DNA of 28,052 bases, from IMG/VR virus record IMGVR_UViG_3300013126_000188, positions 1-28,052 of that record; one strand, 5' to 3'. A model generated the notes under the pieces. The model made no database searches and had not been told where the DNA came from. It worked only from the letters and a program-made list of their open reading frames with translations. Made by a program: the position numbers and the translations under genes. Position 1 is the first letter of the stretch. Every line of letters starts with the position of its first letter. Positions 15,415-22,338 of the stretch are shown piece by piece. The stretch comes from a virus.

Positions 15415-16179
15415 CTAATAATCAACAATATGTTGATGTAGCTTTTTGAGGAACCTTTGCCAAATCTGCTTGTCTTGCCTGTCTTCTGAACTCCCGAAGT
15501 GTGTCCAGTACTTAGTGATAGATGAACCTACGGTATCTTGTTTAGAAGTCTCGTTCTTCAACGAAACGATTGAATGCAAAATCTTGTTCTTATCATTGCT
15601 AAATCGGTTCATTAGCATTTCTGATGTATTGACAGCTAATGCTTCAATTTCTGACGGGTTGCTAAGATAAGATTTCATCATTACTTTCCCGTCAGTATCA
15701 TGTTGGTAGTTTGAACGATTGATGTTTTTGCCTTTAGGAGTTCTTTGATTTTGAACTGCATGGGTTAGTTCATGAAGTATGATAGAGATGGCTAAAGTAA
15801 TAAACTTATCTCGCTTAGCATCTCCAAAGTAGGTTGCTTTATTGACTAAGTCAAATGGAATGAAGAACTCTAACTCGCCATACCCTGCTGCAAAAGAACC
15901 AATTTTTGCATGCCCACTGTTGAAGTAAGCTTCTTTTGCTCCTTGAATGACAACAGTCTTTACACCATACTCCTTTAGTTCTCGTGCAATTTTGCGTTCA
16001 AGTTTTTTGATTGCTTGTATGCTTTCACCCATTTGCTCCAAGTTGTTATAATGTTCGTCAAAGATTTCAAGCTTTCCTGATAGCTTGACAAGTTCTAAGC
16101 GAATGATTTTGTTCAACTTTGCTCGTATATCAGTAAGGTCTATCTTTTCGTGTAGTATAAAGAGTTCAGAAATTTTCAT
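15415..16179 (-). CDS. Zinc metalloprotease-like protein with capsid-targeting-type leader
   Basis: The 254-residue product has a clear zincin motif HELTHAVQ near residue 140 (two His and the catalytic Glu), then YQHDTDGKVMMKSYLSNP and a SEIEALA motif near residue 178 whose Glu could be the third zinc ligand. This order recalls the ImmA/IrrE- and SprT-like compact peptidases. The N terminus, MKISELFILHEK, matches the MK..(E/D/Q)LF leaders of other proteins here, with L-H-E as a possible prohead protease site. The protein could therefore be packed in the capsid and delivered to the cell, but this is inference. It is read against its neighbours and ends 4 bases from the tRNA pair. Confidence 0.75.
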   Translation of the reverse strand: MKISELFILHEKIDLTDIRAKLNKIIRLELVKLSGKLEIFDEHYNNLEQMGESIQAIKKLERKIARELKEYGVKTVVIQGAKEAYFNSGHAKIGSFAAGYGELEFFIPFDLVNKATYFGDAKRDKFITLAISIILHELTHAVQNQRTPKGKNINRSNYQHDTDGKVMMKSYLSNPSEIEALAVNTSEMLMNRFSNDKNKILHSIVSLKNETSKQDTVGSSITKYWTHFGSSEDRQDKQIWQRFLKKLHQHIVDY

Positions 16180-16215
16180 GTTTAGAATTTGTGAAGTGAG
16201 TAACAGATTTATCTA

Positions 16216-16244
16216 TTTACATTACATGCACTTCAGATTACAAT
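16216..16244 (+). promoter_or_regulatory. Early-type promoter CTATTTACA-N17-TACAAT
   Basis: -35 TTTACA at 16216-16221 preceded by CTA, 17-base spacer, -10 TACAAT at 16239-16244, 34 bases before the ATG at 16279. It opens the small-gene operon that follows. Confidence 0.75.
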
Positions 16245-16278
16245 AGTTCCATCAACTAAAGAGAGAGGACCAACTACG

Positions 16279-16458
16279 ATGAACAGCCTAACTGAACTGA
16301 GAGACCTGATTTTGAAAAGTTCTACTTTTCGTGTATTTGGTTTCAATGGTATGTTTATGACAACCATTCATGGTGAATGGGGTATGGCTGGTGATGAGTA
16401 TCGTTTGAACCGTAAGGTCATTTCTCGCAAAGAAGTCAAGTCATTACTCGGATTATAA
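16279..16458 (+). CDS. 59-residue hypothetical protein
   Basis: The frame starts MNSLTELRDLILKSSTFRVF and ends with KVISRKEVKSLLGL. A ribosome site (gagagagga) lies 8 bases upstream, and a promoter of the CTATTTACA type is 34 bases away. The middle (GFNGMFMTTIHGEWGMAG) is Gly- and Met-rich and reads like a small beta unit flanked by helices. No family is recognised. It is the first gene of a run in which the next start follows the stop without a gap (TAA then ATG). Confidence 0.75.
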   Translation: MNSLTELRDLILKSSTFRVFGFNGMFMTTIHGEWGMAGDEYRLNRKVISRKEVKSLLGL

Positions 16459-16734
16459 ATGAAATCAAATTCATATAGTAAATTTATCCAAAAAGCAACA
16501 TCTATTGAAAAGTCTTATGGACACGGTGCTTTTGGTGAGGGTGAAGTTTATAATAATGTCGTTGTTGATTATGATAAATTGATTGATTTGGTGTATCATG
16601 AATGTTTAGAAATAGTCAATGAAAATCTGCGAGAACTAAGATTGGATAATGACAATAAAGCTCCTGCTGAACTTATTCGTAGTACTTTACTAAAAGTAAA
16701 AGGTGACATTATTAAGAGGATTGAAATAAAATGA
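16459..16734 (+). CDS. 91-residue hypothetical protein
   Basis: The ATG directly follows the stop of the gene before it and its own stop overlaps the next start (ATGA), so it belongs to a coupled operon. The protein has a Ser/Lys-rich start, a GHGAFGEGEVYNN segment and then long helices (DYDKLIDLVYHECLEIVNEN). No signal peptide or membrane segment is seen. It may be related in layout to the next gene (both have a short aromatic Gly/Phe segment, then helices), but this is not strong enough to claim paralogy. Confidence 0.75.
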   Translation: MKSNSYSKFIQKATSIEKSYGHGAFGEGEVYNNVVVDYDKLIDLVYHECLEIVNENLRELRLDNDNKAPAELIRSTLLKVKGDIIKRIEIK

Positions 16735-16988
16735 TAAGAAACAATTACAGAGATGCACTAAAACTTCAAGAAGTAGAACAACAATTCGGATTTGATGCTT
16801 TTGATGACAAAGAAATCGCAACATCTCTCAATTATGAAGCTAAAGATATGTCATTCATTGAAGTGTTTGATGCTTTGAATGCTGAAATCGAAAAGTTGGG
16901 AACTCCAAAAACTAAAGATCAGTTGAAAGCTAAACAAACTTTATTGTTGGCTAAAGCTAATTTGATCAAAAACTTCAAAGATAGGTAG
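16731..16988 (+). CDS. 85-residue hypothetical protein
   Basis: The start overlaps the stop of the previous gene by four bases. The product is helical, with FGFDAFDDKEIATSL near residue 20 and a Lys-rich second half (TKDQLKAKQTLLLAKANLIK). No domain is recognised. A ribosome site for the next frame (aaggag) lies just after its stop. Confidence 0.7.
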   Translation: MIRNNYRDALKLQEVEQQFGFDAFDDKEIATSLNYEAKDMSFIEVFDALNAEIEKLGTPKTKDQLKAKQTLLLAKANLIKNFKDR

Positions 16989-16996
16989 TAAGGAGT

Positions 16997-17155
16997 GTGT
17001 GGTATGTTTATCGAAAACATGTATATTCAAAAAGTTTATCGTACGAATTAGTTGCGAAGTATCGATTTAGGCAGCTTGCTTTTTTGCGAGCATATTTTGG
17101 TCTAACGAAGTTTTACAATACACTAATAGCTTATAAAGATGAACACTCCTATTGA
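16997..17155 (+). CDS. Small protein, paralogue of the one at 17684 (GTG start)
   Basis: From a GTG at 16997 this frame gives 52 residues. Over 28 positions it aligns without gaps to the protein at 17684-17860: W-x-V, later a shared Ser, then LV-x-(K/R)-YRFR-x2-A. This match is the reason to call it, since the start is weak: aaggag ends only one base before the GTG. A competing 15-codon frame (ATG at 17004) uses the ribosome site better but has no similarity. The copy may have lost its N terminus. The end overlaps the next gene by 17 bases. Confidence 0.45.
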   Translation: MWYVYRKHVYSKSLSYELVAKYRFRQLAFLRAYFGLTKFYNTLIAYKDEHSY

Positions 17156-17348
17156 TGAAACTAGAAAAGTACTATTTGGATATATGATACTCAATAAGTT
17201 AGGAAATGATGCAGTTCATCATGTTGAACGTGACATATCTAAACTTTCGTTATGGGAAGAACGAGGTTATAAAGCTATACCAGTTTATGTGACATTGAAA
17301 GATGCTTTTGCTGCTGGAATGACATTACGAAAAGAAGATAAGGAGTAA
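17139..17348 (+). CDS. 69-residue hypothetical protein
   Basis: The product (MNTPIDETRKVLFGYMILNK at the start) is a small soluble protein with one likely helix at each end and a VTLKDAFAAGMTLRKEDKE tail. The ATG lies inside the end of the previous small frame and has no strong ribosome site, so coupled translation is likely. The stop is six bases before the next ATG, with aaggag between or across them. Function unknown. Confidence 0.65.
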   Translation: MNTPIDETRKVLFGYMILNKLGNDAVHHVERDISKLSLWEERGYKAIPVYVTLKDAFAAGMTLRKEDKE

Positions 17349-17354
17349 GTTCAA

Positions 17355-17687
17355 ATGATCAAAATTGTTTATGATCCAAAAGAAGGTCAAGTAGTTTCTG
17401 ATGCAAACATTGAAGATTTTTACAATGTCTATCTTACTCAAGTTCACAGAAACCAAATGAAAGTGACTGTAGGTTCTGAAACAATGGTAATGCGTTTTCG
17501 TCTTGGTGTTGCGTTAGGAGAACTTCCTGCTGATAAAGTAGAGTTCTGGTTTGAAGATAAGCAAATTGATATGACTTCTTTTGGGAGCTTCAATGGTATG
17601 CCTCCACAAGGATATTGCGATTATACTAATAACTATGTTCGCGAATTTTCCAAAAAACGTAGAGCCAATTTTGAGGTAGTCAAATGA
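17355..17687 (+). CDS. 110-residue hypothetical protein
   Basis: The ATG follows aaggagtaagttcaa. The sequence suggests a beta-rich domain (KIVYDPKEGQVVSDANIE, MKVTVGSETMVMRFRLGVAL) and a basic C terminus (REFSKKRRANFEVVK). No catalytic motif is visible. Its stop overlaps the ATG of the next gene (ATGA), so the two are coupled. Confidence 0.75.
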   Translation: MIKIVYDPKEGQVVSDANIEDFYNVYLTQVHRNQMKVTVGSETMVMRFRLGVALGELPADKVEFWFEDKQIDMTSFGSFNGMPPQGYCDYTNNYVREFSKKRRANFEVVK

Positions 17688-17860
17688 AACAAGTGCTGAA
17701 GTTCAATTCACATTGGACAGTTATCAAAAAGCCTCATAACAATCGTTATAGTTCAACATTATTGGTTGGTCGTTATCGATTTAGACTGGTTGCAATGTTT
17801 ATGTTGTTATGTCATTTGGATGATAAACATAGCTTTTCAATTGAACATTCAGATTTCTAG
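17684..17860 (+). CDS. 58-residue protein with YRFR motif
   Basis: The start overlaps the stop of the previous gene. The protein carries W-T-V near residue 11, LVGRYRFRLVAMFMLL in the middle and a His/Asp-rich tail (CHLDDKHSFSIEHSDF). It shares an ungapped core with the frame at 16997. The hydrophobic stretch after YRFR is too short for a sure membrane segment. Function unknown. Confidence 0.65.
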   Translation: MKQVLKFNSHWTVIKKPHNNRYSSTLLVGRYRFRLVAMFMLLCHLDDKHSFSIEHSDF

Positions 17861-17874
17861 GATATCTTCTACAA

Positions 17875-18048
17875 ATGTCCAAACTTGATCCTAATAATTG
17901 CTGTGTAATGTTTGATGAATGTTTATTTTGGGCTTTGGTTTATGATATCATTGCTCATCCATTGATTGCACTTACACTTTATAAAAGTCAAACTGCAATA
18001 GACTTTCATAATTGGACATCACACAAAGCTTGGAAAAGAAATCTATAA
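17875..18048 (+). CDS. 57-residue hydrophobic small protein
   Basis: The frame (MSKLDPNNCCVMFDECLFWA at the start) has a hydrophobic middle, WALVYDIIAHPLIALTLY, that could be a single membrane helix or a buried helix, and a basic Trp-containing tail. The H-P-(L/I)-x-A feature reminds me of small hydrophobic proteins in other large phages, without a known job. Its stop lies inside the late promoter of the next gene. Confidence 0.6.
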   Translation: MSKLDPNNCCVMFDECLFWALVYDIIAHPLIALTLYKSQTAIDFHNWTSHKAWKRNL

Positions 18049-18051
18049 ATA
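18044..18051 (+). promoter_or_regulatory. T4-type late promoter (TATAAATA)
   Basis: Exact TATAAATA, flanked by CTATAAATAG and a small inverted repeat (AATCTA / TAGATT), 54 bases before the ATG of the vWA gene. Confidence 0.65.
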
Positions 18052-18104
18052 GATTTGTAGTTTATTTTATTTTTAATTTTACACACATTTGAGGTTTATA
18101 CTTT

Positions 18105-19196
18105 ATGGATACTTTAACACAACAATACAAAACTCATGTTCTAATTTCTTTAGATCATTCTGCATCAATGAGCGGCATTGCAAAACAAGCTGCTCGTGAT
18201 TACAATTCGCAGATTTCTGCAATCAAAGACAACGCTATTGCTCTTTCGCAAAATGTTATCGTTTCACTTGTCAATTGTGGGTATGGTAATACTCGTGAAG
18301 TTCGTGTTGAATTCACTAATGCTTCAGTCACCGCTCTTGCTCCAATCGCAGAAAATTCTTATGAAGCAAATGGTTGCGGTACTCCACTCTACGACAGTAT
18401 CGGAAAATTGATTGATATTGCGAAAGCTTCACCAGATTACAATGATCCCAATACTTCTTTCTTGGTTCTGATTGTGACTGACGGTGAAGAAAACAGTTCA
18501 AGATATTGGAACGCTAAAAAGTTGGCAAACGAAATCAGAGCTTTACAAAACACTGACCGCTTTACTTTTACCTTCAGAACTCCACGTGGTTATGGTAAAC
18601 AAATCATTCGTGCTCTAGGTCTTTTTGATGGCAATGTTCAGGAATGGGAAACAACTGCTAGAGGTATGGAGCAATCAACTATTGCTACTACTTCTGCATT
18701 AAGTTCTTACTTTACTGCAAGGGCTGAAGGTAAAACCGCCACTCGTTCTTTCTATGCCGACTTACATAATGTGTCAAAAGAAGAAATCAAAGCTCAGCTT
18801 GTCGATATTTCTTCTCAGGTCACTTCTTGGATGGTTCAAACTGAAGCTGAAGGTTCAAGCATCCGTGAATTCGTTGAACATAAACTTGGCGATAAAATGT
18901 TGAAAGGTGCTGCATTCTACAAACTTGTTAGTGGTAAAAAGAATGCTGATAAAGTCCAAGAAAACAAAGTCATCATGATTAGGGATAAAGATACTAAGGT
19001 GGTCTATTCAGGTCAGGCTGCTCGTGACATGTTAGGATTACCAAAATACGGTGTTGCTAAATTGAGACCCGGTGATTTAGGTGCATGGGAAGTATTCATT
19101 CAATCAACAAGTGTCAATCGCGTATTGCCAGTTGGAACTGAAGTACTTTACTGGAGCCAAATGGGAAGAAGCTTCAAAGAGGGTAAGTCTGCATGA
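18105..19196 (+). CDS. von Willebrand factor A (vWA) domain protein
   Basis: The 363-residue product starts with a vWA domain: the metal site D-x-S-x-S is D17, S19 and S21 (SLDHSASMSG), a Thr ligand is likely in GCGTPLYDSI near residue 90, and VTDGEENSS near 125 gives the third loop. The domain ends near residue 200. A helical linker (FYADLHNVSKEEIKAQLVDI) leads to a C-terminal domain of about 130 residues with VMIRDKDTKVVYSGQAARDML. vWA domains bind partner proteins through a metal ion; the partner is unknown. The stop overlaps the next start (ATGA), so the partner may be the 207-residue protein that follows. A late promoter precedes it, which would fit a virion or late assembly role. Confidence 0.85.
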   Translation: MDTLTQQYKTHVLISLDHSASMSGIAKQAARDYNSQISAIKDNAIALSQNVIVSLVNCGYGNTREVRVEFTNASVTALAPIAENSYEANGCGTPLYDSIGKLIDIAKASPDYNDPNTSFLVLIVTDGEENSSRYWNAKKLANEIRALQNTDRFTFTFRTPRGYGKQIIRALGLFDGNVQEWETTARGMEQSTIATTSALSSYFTARAEGKTATRSFYADLHNVSKEEIKAQLVDISSQVTSWMVQTEAEGSSIREFVEHKLGDKMLKGAAFYKLVSGKKNADKVQENKVIMIRDKDTKVVYSGQAARDMLGLPKYGVAKLRPGDLGAWEVFIQSTSVNRVLPVGTEVLYWSQMGRSFKEGKSA

Positions 19197-19816
19197 AACT
19201 AAAGGATCTATTTGCTAATATAGATCCTGATTTACAAGATTTGTCTAGAATGGGAATACGACCAATCTATAATGGTCGTATTCCCGAACGAGAGAAATAC
19301 GTTTATCCTCCAGTGTGGGATGAATTCATTCTAAATGAAATGTCATTTCCTATTACCTGGGAACGAATTTCTTCAACTGGACTAAATGGATTTTTTACTT
19401 CAAATGAATTTGAATATGTTATTCATTTTGAGTTATTTACTTATCAAGTAAATGATAAAACGCTAAACTGTGTGAATGTTAGTTTTGAAGTAAAAGTTGA
19501 TGGGCAATATACAACAAACATCACTCCTTCAAACCAACCAAATCAAGTTATTGGAACTATTCAAAATGCTCTTAGTGAAAAAATTATCTATTTTGATGTA
19601 GATGTAATTGTGTTTATTGCAGTTGATAACATTTCATCAAGAATGAAACTTTATGGAAGAATGGCTGATAAGTTTGCTAAAAAGTTTGGAAATGTTTATA
19701 GGGATATAAAATTATCTAGAGGTGTTGCTATTGCAATAATTGCAAAACATATACCTGAATTAGAACAGAAAGAAATATATGATTTAGTTATTGATGCAGG
19801 TCGAGATAAACCATAA
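19193..19816 (+). CDS. Hypothetical protein, co-translated with the vWA protein
   Basis: The 207-residue product begins MKLKDLFANIDPDL, another MK..(E/D/Q)LF leader, though no perfect L-x-E site follows within 20 residues. The middle looks beta-rich (FEYVIHFELFTYQVNDK, VNVSFEVKVDGQY) and the C-terminal part helical (SRMKLYGRMADKFAKKFG). No family is recognised. The first 95 bases carry two perfect inverted repeats (19203-19228 and 19252-19285). The gene overlaps the vWA gene by four bases; binding to the vWA protein is a reasonable but untested idea. Confidence 0.75.
   Translation: MKLKDLFANIDPDLQDLSRMGIRPIYNGRIPEREKYVYPPVWDEFILNEMSFPITWERISSTGLNGFFTSNEFEYVIHFELFTYQVNDKTLNCVNVSFEVKVDGQYTTNITPSNQPNQVIGTIQNALSEKIIYFDVDVIVFIAVDNISSRMKLYGRMADKFAKKFGNVYRDIKLSRGVAIAIIAKHIPELEQKEIYDLVIDAGRDKP
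19203..19285 (+). repeat. Two perfect hairpins in the 5' coding part of the gene at 19193
   Basis: AGGATCTAT (19203-19211) pairs with ATAGATCCT (19220-19228), loop 8. GGGAATACGACCA (19252-19264) pairs with TGGTCGTATTCCC (19273-19285), loop 8. Both are perfect and lie within codons 4-31. Confidence 0.85.
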
Positions 19817-19830
19817 CACTATAAAACAAT

Positions 19831-20094
19831 ATGAAACTTACTACCCTAAATCAACTTTCAGATGCTATTCTAAAAGAAGCTAAACTTTATGATGATAGTG
19901 CTAATATTTTTGCAACAATGTATACTGATACTGATGATAAGCAATTTCAGTATCAGTATAAAACGAAAATAGAATGTGCAAAGGCTATTAGAAACACCCA
20001 TTCTTTAGTTTGTCAATATTTGCATTATCTTGAGTCTCTTATTCCAGAAAAAGAAATTGAAATTCTAAATAGAATAGAAGCTGATAAGATATGA
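19831..20094 (+). CDS. 87-residue hypothetical protein
   Basis: The product is helical. It starts MKLTTLNQLSDAILKEAKLY, in which I-L-K-E could serve as a prohead protease site, so a capsid-targeting role is possible but weaker than for the LF-type leaders. The rest (KTKIECAKAIRNTHSLVCQY, LESLIPEKEIEILNRIE) resembles a small helical bundle with two Cys. Its stop overlaps the next ATG. Confidence 0.7.
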   Translation: MKLTTLNQLSDAILKEAKLYDDSANIFATMYTDTDDKQFQYQYKTKIECAKAIRNTHSLVCQYLHYLESLIPEKEIEILNRIEADKI

Positions 20095-20504
20095 CATCAA
20101 GAAGACTATCATGGGAAATAAGTGAAGACGGAAACTTTGTTGAAGTCTTCGTTTATAACCAGACTTTACAAAAGTATGAACCAACTCTAATGAAGATTTC
20201 AGTACATGAAATCAAGCAAGCATCTGATAGTAAAAAGCTCCAACAACAATTATTACTTCCTAAAAGGAGAGCTCCTATGCCATCGCATCACAAATCAAAT
20301 TTGAGACTTTCTGCAACAGAAGCTAGAGCATTTGCTGAATGGTTTCTAGAACATGCTGAAGAATGCCCAGCTATCAAAGAACACTCCGAAACTTTTTCAA
20401 ACTTGCATTTTATGACAAGTCATTCAAGTGGTATTGGTCAAACTATTGTTGTAGAATGCACATGCGGAGTAAGCCACAATATAACCGATGTAAGTTCTTG
20501 GTAG
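20091..20504 (+). CDS. 137-residue hypothetical protein
   Basis: The product overlaps the previous gene by four bases. The first half has a beta hairpin look (LSWEISEDGNFVEVFVYNQ); the second half has a helix (SATEARAFAEWFLEHAEECP) and a VVECTCGVSH element with two close Cys that might bind a metal. A strong aaaggagagc with an in-frame ATG at 20278 suggests that a second, shorter product of about 75 residues (MPSHHKSNLRLSATEARAF) could start inside. Function unknown. Confidence 0.7.
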   Translation: MTSRRLSWEISEDGNFVEVFVYNQTLQKYEPTLMKISVHEIKQASDSKKLQQQLLLPKRRAPMPSHHKSNLRLSATEARAFAEWFLEHAEECPAIKEHSETFSNLHFMTSHSSGIGQTIVVECTCGVSHNITDVSSW

Positions 20505-20508
20505 CAAA

Positions 20509-20516
20509 CATAAATA
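20509..20516 (+). promoter_or_regulatory. Late-promoter-like element (CATAAATA)
   Basis: CATAAATA, 37 bases before the ATG at 20553, with a clear ribosome site (atggagataga) in between. Confidence 0.4.
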
Positions 20517-20552
20517 ATAAAAACAAATACACACATACATGGAGATAGATAT

Positions 20553-20852
20553 ATGAACACTCTACACTTACCCCAACATGATATAGACCTTGACTTAGAC
20601 TTTGTTGATAACAACATTATCATTAGGCTTGATATGTCTAATCCTACCAAGTTTTATTTTGAAGACGAATATGACATTGATGTAATTTCACGAGTGAGTG
20701 AGGAGTCCAACGTATCAATCAGTCAAATCATCTTGAAAGGTTTGTTCCATGAACTTCAAGAACTTGGCAAAGTAATAAGCTACGAAAACGAAACTTATGT
20801 CAAGCAACAAATTGAAAATTTTTGTGAGTGTTGTGCATTAGTACCCGATTGA
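20553..20852 (+). CDS. 99-residue acidic hypothetical protein
   Basis: The acidic product starts with alternating Asp/Leu (DIDLDLDFVDNNIIIRLDM) and then has a segment that resembles a short helix-turn-helix or ribbon-helix-helix (DVISRVSEESNVSISQIILK), followed by a helix and a Cys-rich end (FCECCALV). A DNA-binding role is possible from that middle segment but not sure. The gene has its own late-type element and a good ribosome site. Confidence 0.75.
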   Translation: MNTLHLPQHDIDLDLDFVDNNIIIRLDMSNPTKFYFEDEYDIDVISRVSEESNVSISQIILKGLFHELQELGKVISYENETYVKQQIENFCECCALVPD

Positions 20853-20868
20853 GTGAAGGAGAGTGCTA

Positions 20869-20897
20869 TTTACATCAAGCTTCATCTATAGTATAAT
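20869..20897 (+). promoter_or_regulatory. Early-type promoter CTATTTACA-N17-TATAAT
   Basis: -35 TTTACA at 20869-20874 preceded by CTA, 17-base spacer, perfect TATAAT at 20892-20897, 52 bases before the ATG at 20950. Confidence 0.8.
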
Positions 20898-20949
20898 TAG
20901 TCTTGTAGTAAAAACTTTATGTGTATAAACTTATAAAGAGGATGATGAT

Positions 20950-21201
20950 ATGAGTACAAAACCTGATTATACCGACAATGCTTTCTTTTCGATGGACTTT
21001 ATCAATCGACTTGTAAAAGTTCCTTCTCTATATGAAGCAAAAGAATTAGCTATGAATGAAATCAAAGCCAAACCTAATGCACGACCTGCAAATGTGACTA
21101 AAGCTACTGCTATTGTTATGAAGGCAACTTCTCTGAACTCGTTAGCAATCGCTTGTTCTAATTTTCTTCTTTCACATGATGGGTTGAAAGTTATTCGCTG
21201 A
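20950..21201 (+). CDS. 83-residue hypothetical protein
   Basis: The product has an acidic start (MSTKPDYTDNAFFSMDFINR), a Lys/Ala-rich centre and a hydrophobic helix near the end (NSLAIACSNFLLSHDG). It has its own early-type promoter and aaagaggatgatgat before the ATG. The end overlaps the minus-strand nuclease gene by 11 bases in tail-to-tail order. Function unknown. Confidence 0.75.
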   Translation: MSTKPDYTDNAFFSMDFINRLVKVPSLYEAKELAMNEIKAKPNARPANVTKATAIVMKATSLNSLAIACSNFLLSHDGLKVIR

Positions 21202-21940
21202 GTAGTTGCAACATTTTAGTTTGTTCCTTTTTATCCTTTACATTAGATAAAAACTTAAGTCCTGTCTCTTGTTCTACATCGGCTAACTTCACAATCTTTT
21301 TAGGTAGTAAGTTAGCCGATATTTTTTCGTTTGGAATAATAAAAGTCCAACTTTCTTTTGTCTTTATATCAAAGATAATCTTATACATGGCTCGTGGAAC
21401 TGGGATAGCATTTTGTCCTATAGTTTTTCCACCCGACTTCTGAAGTATAGGTCCAGTGAATATCAATACTTCACCTCTGGCTTTTGCCATTTCTTTTGCA
21501 TAACGTTCCAGCACTTTCCATATCCCACGATTGTTGTTAGGCTGTTGCGGCATCATATTTGATAAGTAGAAACTTTCAACCATTCCTTGCATTGTATGCA
21601 TATCACCAGCAGGAACTATATGACCTCGGTCTTTATGAGAATTGACATAATCACTGAGTTCTGCTCGAGTACCTCTCTTCAAGTCAGGGTCAGCTTTGAA
21701 CAAACTCAATCTCTGTTCAGTATCAGAAGCTTCCACCTCAGTCAATCTTTCTCCAGCCCAAAGAGAAAGTTTATGTTTGGTTGAATAACCAAGTTCAAAT
21801 TCTGTTCGACATAATGGCACAAGTTCAACATTTGTTTTTGGTTCAAATGCCCTATCAATTTCGGGACATGCATTTACATTGAATGAAAGTGTTAGAACAA
21901 CCGAAGTGACTAGTGATAGTTTTTTGAAAGGTATTATCAT
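21191..21940 (-). CDS. Exported DNA/RNA non-specific endonuclease (DRGH family)
   Basis: The 249-residue product has a Sec signal peptide (basic start MIIPFKK, hydrophobic core, NVNA cleavage near residue 24) and then the DRGH nuclease domain. KDRGHIVPAGDM near residue 108 holds the catalytic His, and the downstream SFYLSNMMPQQP and NNNRGIWKVLE supply the magnesium-binding Asn, as in Serratia nuclease and NucA relatives. The enzyme would cut DNA and RNA in the periplasm or outside the cell. It might destroy the DNA of competing phages, feed on host-derived DNA or thin out released DNA; none is shown. The promoter region is rich in inverted repeats. The signal peptide end (SFNVNA) equals that of the exported protein at 164. 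Confidence 0.88.
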   Translation of the reverse strand: MIIPFKKLSLVTSVVLTLSFNVNACPEIDRAFEPKTNVELVPLCRTEFELGYSTKHKLSLWAGERLTEVEASDTEQRLSLFKADPDLKRGTRAELSDYVNSHKDRGHIVPAGDMHTMQGMVESFYLSNMMPQQPNNNRGIWKVLERYAKEMAKARGEVLIFTGPILQKSGGKTIGQNAIPVPRAMYKIIFDIKTKESWTFIIPNEKISANLLPKKIVKLADVEQETGLKFLSNVKDKKEQTKMLQLLSE

Positions 21941-21950
21941 ATGTTTTTGA

Positions 21951-22036
21951 GTGACTGATTTATGATTTATTATACTCTATTTATGTTTTGATGAAAATCA
22001 TCATTTTTCATCAAAAATTCTCGGCTAATCAGTCAC
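21951..22036. repeat. Nested inverted repeats over the nuclease promoter
   Basis: Outer arms GTGACTGATT (21951-21960) and AATCAGTCAC (22027-22036) enclose inner arms TTTTGATGAAAA (21986-21997) and TTTTCATCAAAA (22005-22016). Both pairs are perfect. The nuclease promoter lies between the outer arms. Confidence 0.85.
21969..21997 (-). promoter_or_regulatory. Putative nuclease promoter (TTTTCA-N17-TATAAT) with CATAAATA inside
   Basis: On the minus strand the -35-like TTTTCA (21997-21992), a 17-base spacer and a perfect TATAAT (21974-21969) lie about 30 bases before the ATG. The late-like CATAAATA (21985-21978) sits in the spacer. Confidence 0.5.
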
Positions 22037-22338
22037 GGAAAAATGATGATTTGAAAAACAGTAATAAAATCAATAACTTAGAACAAGAATGAATAATAAA
22101 AACAGTAATAAAATCAACTACTTAGAAAAAGGCTAACTACAAAGTGAAGACGAAAACCTATGAGATTTATCTTACATATGAATGAAATAAACAAGGGGGA
22201 GAGAGGGAGAAACTGAATAATATATATACCCTTAGTCTGTCAGTTTTTCGAGTAATAAAATCAACTGCTTAGACACATCATATTTCCATTATATAGTCTG
22301 TCAGTTTTTCTTACTAGAGTTCTGACTGTCAATGTCTA
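22037..22338. other. Gene-free repeat-rich region
   Basis: No convincing gene is seen; only frames under 20 codons occur. The stretch holds three copies of AGTAATAAAATCAACTACTT-type repeats (22060-22082, 22104-22126, 22251-22273), two copies of TAGTCTGTCAGTTTTTC (22233-22249, 22294-22310) and a purine-rich tract (about 22190-22212). It could be an origin-like, operator or small-RNA region. Confidence 0.6.
22060..22273 (+). repeat. Three 23-bp direct repeats
   Basis: Copies at 22060-22082, 22104-22126 and 22251-22273 share AGTAATAAAATCAA and CTTAGA with two or three variable bases between. The third directly follows a TAGTCTGTCAGTTTTTC repeat. Confidence 0.85.

Noticed and set aside
17004-17051. 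15-codon frame MFIENMYIQKVYRTN with a good ribosome site
   Set aside because: It has no similarity to anything here, while the overlapping frame has a paralogue at 17684; kept only as a competing start.
22060-22310. Direct repeats as a possible CRISPR array
   Set aside because: There are only three copies with unequal gaps (21 and 124 bases), no symmetric repeat structure and no cas gene.
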